Source: Spirosoma arboris (GTDB lineage Bacteria > Bacteroidota > Bacteroidia > Cytophagales > Spirosomataceae). Taken from it: 64,000 nucleotides of DNA. The stretch is taken from contig NZ_WPIN01000009.1 of the NCBI RefSeq assembly GCF_009754945.1, forward strand, positions 248,001 through 312,000, in the 5' to 3' direction. Made by a program: the position numbers and the translations under genes. Under the pieces are notes generated by a model, which was given only the letters and a program-made list of their open reading frames with translations, made no database searches and was not told the DNA's origin. Positions 52,500 through 58,808 of this stretch are shown piece after piece (the stretch's first letter is position 1; every line of letters starts with the position of its first letter).

Positions 52500-52643
52500 C
52501 TAAAAAACGACCAGAATAAACAGAATTAGTAACGTGATCGTCAGTAAGGCAATCCAATCAAAACGTTGTTCTACAAATCGTCTTAATCCTGCTTTGGCGG
52601 GCTTCCATAAGCCCAGTTTGGTGAAATTCTCGCCCCTCTCCAT
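52500..52643 (-). CDS. 47-residue single-helix membrane protein
   Basis: A short frame missed by usual length cut-offs: MERGENFTKLGLWKPAKAG, then RRFVEQRFDWIALLTI, then a hydrophobic end LLILFILVVF with stop TAG. A basic amphipathic front and one C-terminal membrane helix make it a plausible tail-anchored small protein. It lies 21 bp upstream of the gene at 51615 on the same strand and follows a promoter-like TAATTTTA at the distance expected. It would be the first gene of the operon. No family known. Confidence 0.55.
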   Translation of the reverse strand: MERGENFTKLGLWKPAKAGLRRFVEQRFDWIALLTITLLILFILVVF

Positions 52644-52678
52644 TCTCGTATTTTGTTGCAGTGATATTTAATACAGTA

Positions 52679-52686
52679 TAAAATTA
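52679..52686 (-). promoter_or_regulatory. Possible -7 element of the upstream membrane-protein operon
   Basis: On the minus strand TAATTTTA fits TAnnTTTG except for the last base. It sits 36 bp upstream of the ATG at 52643, inside GTATTAATTTTATAC. The match in sequence and distance to the YbjN operon element suggests both operons use the same kind of promoter. The remainder of the gap (52687-52891) shows no other clear signal. Confidence 0.35.
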
Positions 52687-52891
52687 ATACGAGTATCGGC
52701 GCTGATTTGATTGGGTTGATAAGTGGAGCAAACCCATCAGAAATCGGTAGAAGTAGGTTGATATGTGGCTACAACCGACCGGCCCATCGGGGTCATACAA
52801 TTCTATTAATGCATTAAAATCAGTTTTGGCAACACATCCGGTTAGTCACTAGTTGTCTTATAACTACTTACTCAACTACTACTCTCAACGT

Positions 52892-54784
52892 ATGAATCAG
52901 GCACTCATCAACCGCCGGTCATTGGGCGTTACCTTTAACTCCGATAGCACATGCGTGCGGGTCTGGGCACCTCAGGCGCAATCGGTTGACCTTCGTTTGT
53001 ATAACCAGGATGTAACAGTACCACTTCAAAATGATGGCAATTATTGGCAGACAACGGTCAATCAGATGCAACCCGGCGACACCTATAAATTTGTCCTGAA
53101 CGGTACCATCGAACGACCCGATCCGGCATCAGTGGCACAGCCCGAGGGCGTACATGGTCCGTCTCAGGCTGTTGATATAACGAAGTTTAGCTGGACAGAT
53201 ACCGACTGGCACAATCTACCCCTGGAAGATTACCTGATCTACGAGCTTCATACAGGCACATTCACCCCCGAAGGTACTTTTGCTGGGATAGAAAGTCGAC
53301 TGGATTATTTGCTGGAATTGGGCGTTAATGCGATTGAAATCATGCCGGTGGCTCAGTTTCCGGGTACGCGTAACTGGGGGTATGATGGTGTTTGCCCCTT
53401 TGCCGTGCAATACTCATACGGGGGCGCTGCGGGGCTTCAGCGATTAGTCGATACCTGCCATCGGAAAGGGCTGGCGGTTGTGCTCGACGTGGTGTATAAC
53501 CACATGGGTCCCGAAGGAAATTACTTTGGCGATTATGGCCCGTACTTCACCACGCGGTACCAGACACCCTGGGGTAACGCGCTCAACTTCGATGGCGACT
53601 ACAGCGACAGTGTGCGCCGATATTTTGTTGAAAATGTCCTGATGTGGTTCCGGGATTTTCACATTGATGCCTTGCGGATCGACGCGGCCCATGCGATTCA
53701 CGACGCTCGGGAAACCCACTTGCTGCGAGAGATCAAGCAGTATGTAGATGCATTAATGAGCCAGACCGGGCGGCAACACTATTTGATTGTGGAGTCGGAC
53801 CAGAACGAAACCCGCTTTATTCAGTCACTGTCCGATCAGGGCTACGGGATGGATGCCCAGTGGAACGATGAGTTCCATCATGCATTACGAGTGGCGGCTG
53901 GTGGCGAGCGAAAGGGCTATTATGCTGATTATAACGGCATCCAGCATCTGGCCAAATCGTACAAAGATGCTTATGTCTACGATGGTACCTATATGCCGCG
54001 TCGCGCCCGAATTGTTGGAAAATCGACGGCTGGTCATGCCGGACGCCAATTCGTGGTTTTCTCGCAGAACCATGATCACATCGGTAATCGAATGTTGGGC
54101 GAGCGACCGAGTCAGTTGGTGAGTTTTGCCATGCAGAAACTAATGGCCGGGGCCGTCATCAGCAGCCCTTATTTACCGATGTTATTCATGGGTGAAGAAT
54201 GGGGCGAATCAAATCCGTTTTTATACTTCGTAAGTCATTCCAACCCAGCCCTTATTGAGGCTGTTCGGCAGGGCCGCAAAAAGGAATTTGCCGCTTTTCA
54301 GGGTTCTAGCACACCCGTGCCAAATGAGGGAGCACCTAATGTAGACTTACTGGATGCGCAGGACGAACGAACATTCGAGCGGTCGAAGTTGCAATGGTCA
54401 TGCCTGGCTAAGGAGCCGCATCAGACCCTCTTTCGCTATTACCAAGCACTACTTGCCTTACGAAAACAGTCATCATTACGTCACCCAGACCGCGAATCGG
54501 TGGCTGTCGTGGCCGATGAAATTCAACAAACGATTACGTTGTTTCGTCAGCGTAAGCAGCCTCAAAATGGCACGTCGGCAGAGTCGGAGACGGTTGTTTG
54601 TTTAATGAACTTCTCGAAGGAGCCCCGTTCGCTTATATTGGCTGTTAGTGCTAAACCCTGGCAAAAACTCTTGGATTCGGCTGATCCACAGTGGCGTGGT
54701 CTTGTAGCGGCCCCAATGACGCTAACTGGAAACGAAGCCGTTGTTGTTCAGCCCGAATCCATTCTGATTTATACAAACAAGTAA
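52892..54784 (+). CDS. treZ: Malto-oligosyltrehalose trehalohydrolase
   Basis: 630 residues. It cleaves the alpha-1,4 bond next to the trehalose end of maltooligosyl trehalose, releasing free trehalose (EC 3.2.1.141). A CBM48-like front (about 8-95; VRVWAPQAQSVDLRLYN) precedes a GH13 barrel. The barrel has DVVYNHMGPEGNY (region I), the nucleophile Asp264 in ALRIDAAHAI, the acid/base Glu301 in LIVESDQNE, and the third catalytic Asp395 in FSQNHDHIGNR. MLFMGEEWGESNPF follows. The usual partner TreY (maltooligosyl trehalose synthase) is not nearby, so the pathway is split or the enzyme acts alone. The start is the ATG at 52892; a TTG 13 codons upstream is unlikely. Confidence 0.93.
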   Translation: MNQALINRRSLGVTFNSDSTCVRVWAPQAQSVDLRLYNQDVTVPLQNDGNYWQTTVNQMQPGDTYKFVLNGTIERPDPASVAQPEGVHGPSQAVDITKFSWTDTDWHNLPLEDYLIYELHTGTFTPEGTFAGIESRLDYLLELGVNAIEIMPVAQFPGTRNWGYDGVCPFAVQYSYGGAAGLQRLVDTCHRKGLAVVLDVVYNHMGPEGNYFGDYGPYFTTRYQTPWGNALNFDGDYSDSVRRYFVENVLMWFRDFHIDALRIDAAHAIHDARETHLLREIKQYVDALMSQTGRQHYLIVESDQNETRFIQSLSDQGYGMDAQWNDEFHHALRVAAGGERKGYYADYNGIQHLAKSYKDAYVYDGTYMPRRARIVGKSTAGHAGRQFVVFSQNHDHIGNRMLGERPSQLVSFAMQKLMAGAVISSPYLPMLFMGEEWGESNPFLYFVSHSNPALIEAVRQGRKKEFAAFQGSSTPVPNEGAPNVDLLDAQDERTFERSKLQWSCLAKEPHQTLFRYYQALLALRKQSSLRHPDRESVAVVADEIQQTITLFRQRKQPQNGTSAESETVVCLMNFSKEPRSLILAVSAKPWQKLLDSADPQWRGLVAAPMTLTGNEAVVVQPESILIYTNK

Positions 54785-54795
54785 TGTGGTGTCGG

Positions 54796-54999
54796 TTATA
54801 CGTAACCGACACCACTAACTGCATTCGCTTCATCAGAGAATCCCAACTCGTCCAGACAAAGGAGTAATTCAGTTACTTTTCCAGGCGTCAGATTATCGGC
54901 GGTTAGCTCCCATCGAGCGCGATTGTCGGTCTGGATAATAGGTTGCCTGTCAGAAATTACTCCATTTTCCTGCTGGTAAATAATAAGTTTAGCGTACAT
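54796..54999 (-). CDS. Small protein downstream of siderophore-interacting protein
   Basis: 67 residues from the ATG giving MYAKLIIYQQENGVISD. The front has a beta-strand pattern with the line WELTADNLTPGKVTELL, and the end is EANAVSGVGYV. It begins 16 bp after the siderophore-interacting protein gene on the same strand and so may be its operon partner. No family recognised. The frame is open for 30 codons upstream, but those overlap the previous gene. Confidence rests on position and codon-like texture. Confidence 0.5.
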   Translation of the reverse strand: MYAKLIIYQQENGVISDRQPIIQTDNRARWELTADNLTPGKVTELLLCLDELGFSDEANAVSGVGYV

Positions 55000-55015
55000 A
55001 ATTGAATTGTTTTGG

Positions 55016-55738
55016 TTATTCAAGCCCCGTTTTGTTGGGTAGCCAGAATGGTTTGGTTTTAATCTGTCGACTCTCCCAATGAAGGGCATTTCGGAAATGC
55101 TTATTTAGCGTCACACATAGCCGTCCGTCGCCACCTACATAGACAATGCCTTTGCCTGTCCTGTTTTTTATCAGCGAGTCAAGCTTCTCAATGACAGCCG
55201 AATCGGGGTTTTGTGACAATTGGTAAAAATTAAACGGTTTTTCGCCCGTCAGGTCGGGGAAGAAATCGGCTTCGGTATCGCCATAAATAAGACTGATAAC
55301 AGGCTTTGGCTGAGTCAAATGGCGATTGATTTCATACAAATGGGCCAACGCCGAAATATCGCCGACGAACACATAATAATCGCCCGACTGATCGACCGTA
55401 AATTTGCCTTTCGGGCCACCGAAATAAACCGTGTCGCCCAGCGCAATTTCGCGAACCCACCGTGCACCAACACCTGTCGAATGTGTACAAACGGCGATGT
55501 CGATGGTAGCGTTAGTCCGATCATATTGCCAGACAGAATAAGTTCTGACTTTATCCTGCATAGCCGTATTCTTATCGATCCCGACCAGCACGCGCAGGTG
55601 TTCGCCCGGCGTATAGGCTAGATCCGTTAGGTCATCGCCCTGAATTTTCAGGTGAACTGTATGTTCTGTAAGTTGCTGCTTGTCGATCAGAACGGCCTTT
55701 CGCGAAAACCGTTTGACAATAGTATCCACTAAACCCAT
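55016..55738 (-). CDS. Siderophore-interacting protein (FAD-binding ferric reductase)
   Basis: 240 residues of the SIP / FAD-binding 9 family, cytoplasmic reductases that release iron from ferric siderophores. The FAD domain carries the signature RTYSVW (65-70), a variant of RxYTxR, and THSTGVGARWVRE. GDTVYFGGPKGKFTVD follows. The NAD(P)H side has YYVFVGDISALAHLYEINR, then GIVYVGGDGRL. The C-terminal KTKPFWLPNKTGLE is the usual end of the family. Upstream, 62 bp away on the same strand, lies an AraC regulator that likely controls it, as is common for iron-uptake genes (inference). No siderophore receptor is in the window. Confidence 0.9.
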   Translation of the reverse strand: MGLVDTIVKRFSRKAVLIDKQQLTEHTVHLKIQGDDLTDLAYTPGEHLRVLVGIDKNTAMQDKVRTYSVWQYDRTNATIDIAVCTHSTGVGARWVREIALGDTVYFGGPKGKFTVDQSGDYYVFVGDISALAHLYEINRHLTQPKPVISLIYGDTEADFFPDLTGEKPFNFYQLSQNPDSAVIEKLDSLIKNRTGKGIVYVGGDGRLCVTLNKHFRNALHWESRQIKTKPFWLPNKTGLE

Positions 55739-55800
55739 TGTATGCCGCAGAAAATGATTCGGCTACAAAGAAATGGGGTGGATTGCCCGAAAAGAATGGC

Positions 55801-56688
55801 TCAAAGAGGGCTTCTGGTGGACAAATCCCGGAATGATTGTCGAAAGGAGAGCGGTGTTTGACCCGTAACTTTGCGGAAAAGGCGTGAAAAATAATGCTGG
55901 TCTTCGAAACCGAGTTCATAAGCAACTTCTTTCACCGTTTGCTGCGTATGGTATAATAATCGCCTGGCTTCCAGCATGGTTTGGTGTTGAATCCAGTAGG
56001 AGACAGAGAAGCCCGTTTTTTGCCTGACGGTATCGTTCAGGTGATTGACCGATAAGTGAAGTGCCGCAGCATAATGTGCCGGACGTTTCCAGTGAATGAA
56101 ATTCTGTTTTACCAATTGCCGGAAAGCGCCAGTAATCTCGTCCGGCCGATTTTCTATGGATTCAGGCAGGGTTTTCCCTGATTGACTCAGACTGACAATG
56201 GCTGTAATCAGCGCGTTTAGCAGATAGCGTAATGTGAGGGATTGGTGCGTTGTGTTTTCGTTGGAATGAAACTGTCGCCAAAGCAAATCCGTCAGCTCAT
56301 AAATCATGCTCAGTGAGCCTGCTTCCTGTTCGGGGATAGGCGAAAAGTTAATTAGTCTTGTTAGCTGGGTTGTTTCCTGCGCTAACAAGCCTGGATCAAA
56401 GGAAATCATCCAGCCATCTAGGTCACGATGCTCCAGGAGGCCATGCACCTGCTCAGGATGAATCATGCAAAACGATGGCCCACTAAAGGTATATTCTTCA
56501 AAATCGATCAACTCCCGACAGAAGCCTGTTTTGAGTATAAAAAGAAGGTATGCGTCATCGCGGTGAGCGTTGACCACGTCGTGTTCAACATCATGCAGAG
56601 ACTCACTTAAGGATTTAATAAAAAAGCCAGCTTTTGCCGCCTTATGCTGATCGAAAACGGGTATATTTTTCCTCTTGCCCTTGACCAA
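55801..56688 (-). CDS. AraC-family transcriptional regulator
   Basis: 295 residues. The front is a cupin-like sensing domain (about 10-160; DDAYLLFILKTGFCRELI, FCMIHPEQVHGLLEHRD). The end is the AraC double helix-turn-helix (about 190-290), with HYAAALHLSVNHLNDTVRQ for the first and VKEVAYELGFEDQHYFSRLF for the second, and the usual KVTGQTPLSFRQSFR. The only in-frame start for the full sensing domain is TTG at 56688, since no ATG occurs before residue ~70; this TTG start is moderately sure. The divergent gene at 57093 shares the promoter region, which holds three palindromes. It likely regulates the SIP gene downstream. Confidence 0.9.
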   Translation of the reverse strand: MVKGKRKNIPVFDQHKAAKAGFFIKSLSESLHDVEHDVVNAHRDDAYLLFILKTGFCRELIDFEEYTFSGPSFCMIHPEQVHGLLEHRDLDGWMISFDPGLLAQETTQLTRLINFSPIPEQEAGSLSMIYELTDLLWRQFHSNENTTHQSLTLRYLLNALITAIVSLSQSGKTLPESIENRPDEITGAFRQLVKQNFIHWKRPAHYAAALHLSVNHLNDTVRQKTGFSVSYWIQHQTMLEARRLLYHTQQTVKEVAYELGFEDQHYFSRLFRKVTGQTPLSFRQSFRDLSTRSPL

Positions 56689-56774
56689 AATTTGAGCTTT
56701 ATTTTGGTTTTACATTCATTTGTTACTGACAAAATACCTCAATTTTCTGGATAGGTATTCATGAGTATGCCTAA

Positions 56775-56850
56775 AATTAGCTAATTGACTACTATTTCTT
56801 ATAGAAAAAATAGTACCACATTTGTTGTTTTTGATGATAATTAGCTAATT
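56775..56850. promoter_or_regulatory. Two copies of palindrome AATTAGCTAATT
   Basis: The perfect 12-bp palindrome AATTAGCTAATT occurs at 56775-56786 and at 56839-56850, 64 bp apart (about six helical turns). It lies in the AT-rich, ~400-bp divergent gap between the AraC gene and the receiver-kinase gene. A dimeric regulator could bind both and loop the DNA (inference). Confidence 0.4.
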
Positions 56851-56973
56851 TATTGTTTATAAAGTAATATTAAGTTGAATTTATTGGTTAATTTATTGTT
56901 TTAATAGCTTCATAAGTTATCAAAATGTAACATGGGATAATATCAAAAGGGTAGTTTCGCTAGTTATTTAACA

Positions 56974-56991
56974 GAATTAACGAGTTAATTC
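56974..56991. promoter_or_regulatory. Palindrome GAATTAAC-GA-GTTAATTC
   Basis: Eight-base perfect arms with a 2-base spacer, 101 bp upstream of the ATG at 57093. Distinct from AATTAGCTAATT but similarly AT-rich. Possibly an operator of the downstream gene. The rest of the divergent gap (56689-57092) has no further recognised element. Confidence 0.35.
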
Positions 56992-57092
56992 GATGCTGTC
57001 TAGGGATTTTCCGCCCGCGAAATAGTCGTTGATTTATACGAATGGGGGTTAAGGAAAAGCGTCCTTCGGTTTTACTTGTGTCTATTACAATC

Positions 57093-58220
57093 ATGCCAAT
57101 TCAAATTTTACTCATTGAAGATGACAGTCAGATACGGGAAAATGTAGAAGAACTGCTGACCTTGCGGGGATTTCAGGTAAAAACGGCTTCTAATGGCCGG
57201 GAGGGGATAAATCAGGCTATAGACAACAGACCTGATTTGATTCTCTGTGGCATCATGATACCAGAAGTTGATGGCTATCAGGTACTGAAAGTAGTTCGTA
57301 AAAGTCAGTTGATTGCTACTGTTCCGTTTATATTTCTGGGACCCCAAACGGACCCGGCCAATATACGCCGGGGTATGAATCAGGGAGCAGATGACTACCT
57401 GATCAAACCTTTTGCGCATGAAGATCTGCTGCATGCGGTCGAAAGCCGTTTGCAACGGGAAGCCTTGCGAAAAGTCGATTTGAAGAACCAGTTAGACAAA
57501 TATCGCCACACTTTAGCCACCGTAACGGCTCACGAGTATAATACGGCCCTTGCTGGCGTCATTGGATTTTCTTCCCTGTTGATCAATGATTATCAGCAAT
57601 TTAGTGGTGAAGAAGTTGTGTCTATGGTGGAAATGATTAAAGTAAGTGGCCTACGGCTAAAACGTTCATTGGATAATATTCAACTGATGGATGTGTTGCA
57701 GCAGGTAGATTCGAGGCATATTGATTTTGCCTATTTTGCCACTGGAAATGCACCCATCACAGAGAAACTTGTTGAAGACTGCGTACTGAGTGTTTCCCAT
57801 CGACAGGATCGAGACATCCGCTACCAGATTCAGGTAGAAAACGCTCAACTCCGAATGTCGGAAGTAAATCTGGGGACCTGTTTAGGAGAACTAATCGATA
57901 ATGCCTTTAAATTCTCCGCTTCAAATCAGATCATTAAGCTGACCGGAAAGTGCGAGGAAGCAGATTACCATCTTACGTTTACCAACAAGGGGCAGCCCTT
58001 TAAGGAGGAGTACTGCGATCAAATTGCCCCCTATAAACAATTCGAGCGGAAGAAGTACGAGCAGCAGGGCTTTGGCTTGGGCTTATCTATTGTAAAAAAG
58101 ATTCTGGAGTTAAACCAGGGTCGACTTACTATTGAAACACCATCAGAAGGCGAGACGACTGTTTCTATTTGGATACCACAAGTGATTGATGAAGGACAAA
58201 CCAGTGCGATTGATTCCTAA
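57093..58220 (+). CDS. Hybrid receiver-histidine kinase with altered receiver
   Basis: 375 residues. A receiver domain (about 1-122) has the acidic pair EDD and the lysine in DYLIKPF, but the phosphoacceptor position reads LILCGIMIPEVDGY: Gly53 stands where Asp is expected (GGC for GAC). A kinase core follows, with TVTAHEYNTALAGVIGFSSLL (His147 in the H box), LIDNAFKFSAS (N box) and QGFGLGLSIVKKI (G box). There is no membrane helix, so it is cytoplasmic. The kinase half looks active; the receiver could only act as a non-phosphorylated module. The start was set at the ATG giving MPIQILLIEDD; 17 codons upstream are also open. Confidence 0.85.
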   Translation: MPIQILLIEDDSQIRENVEELLTLRGFQVKTASNGREGINQAIDNRPDLILCGIMIPEVDGYQVLKVVRKSQLIATVPFIFLGPQTDPANIRRGMNQGADDYLIKPFAHEDLLHAVESRLQREALRKVDLKNQLDKYRHTLATVTAHEYNTALAGVIGFSSLLINDYQQFSGEEVVSMVEMIKVSGLRLKRSLDNIQLMDVLQQVDSRHIDFAYFATGNAPITEKLVEDCVLSVSHRQDRDIRYQIQVENAQLRMSEVNLGTCLGELIDNAFKFSASNQIIKLTGKCEEADYHLTFTNKGQPFKEEYCDQIAPYKQFERKKYEQQGFGLGLSIVKKILELNQGRLTIETPSEGETTVSIWIPQVIDEGQTSAIDS

Positions 58221-58345
58221 ATTTCTTAGGCTTACACCATAATCCAGTAGGCGTCTCGCTGGGTAGCCGTCAATGGATTAAGTAGTCCTTCTGCCATCCA
58301 ATTTTGCCAAATGCCAGGTTGGAAAATTTAGGAATGTCGGCCGCA

Positions 58346-58429
58346 TGTTTTTCGACAGGATTGACAGGATGAACAGGATTTCTTTCTGCTCGCCAATCCT
58401 GTTCATCCTGTCAATCCTGTCGAAAAACA
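58346..58429. terminator. Perfect 35-bp hairpin between convergent genes
   Basis: Arms 58346-58380 and 58395-58429 are perfectly complementary with a 14-nt loop. Each arm contains three near-repeats of (G)ACAGGAT. It lies between the receiver-kinase gene (stop 58220) and the convergent DUF4242 gene (stop 58441), so it can terminate from both sides. ACAGGATTnACAGGAT repeats of this kind are widespread in Cytophagales (recalled). Confidence 0.7.
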
Positions 58430-58440
58430 GCCGGTTAAAC

Positions 58441-58713
58441 TCAGCCAGCCGTTATCGGATCAATGATCGTAATGACTTCACTGACCGAATTGACCGGGAA
58501 CCCACCCAGCCGGGCATGCTCGCGAACGGCCTCTTCGTTTTCGGCAAGGTGAATACAATAGATTTTGTCTTCGGTCACAAAGGACTGGACCCACTGATAG
58601 GGTTTACCCAATTCGCCAATGACGCCACAGGAGGTTTGGGAAATGGCTTGTAGTTCTTCGGGCGATAGATTACCTGCTCCGGGCAGATTTCGTTCAATCA
58701 CAAATTTTTTCAT
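58441..58713 (-). CDS. DUF4242 family protein
   Basis: 90 residues, a single small alpha/beta domain. The family wording is unmistakable: KKFVIERNLPGAGNLSPEEL, ISQTSCGVIGELG, VQSFVTEDKIYCIHLAENEE and VREHARLGGFPVNSVSEVIT. DUF4242 proteins form ferredoxin-like dimers; one Streptomyces member (SCO4226) binds nickel. The Cys and His residues here are compatible with metal binding. It is encoded 95 bp downstream of the large LuxR-type regulator gene on the same strand and may be its target (inference). Confidence 0.85.
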   Translation of the reverse strand: MKKFVIERNLPGAGNLSPEELQAISQTSCGVIGELGKPYQWVQSFVTEDKIYCIHLAENEEAVREHARLGGFPVNSVSEVITIIDPITAG

Positions 58714-58808
58714 GACAAGAATAAGTAAGCTGGTTGATGCCTACAAAGCTCTACCAACGGGATCTTTTTCTTGTCAGAGATATTCCCTATTTAAAAGGGT
58801 TGGATTCC

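Noticed and set aside
56689..57092. CRISPR-like or tandem repeat array in the AT-rich gap
   Set aside because: Only two copies of a 12-bp palindrome at a non-array spacing; no spacers or direct repeats.
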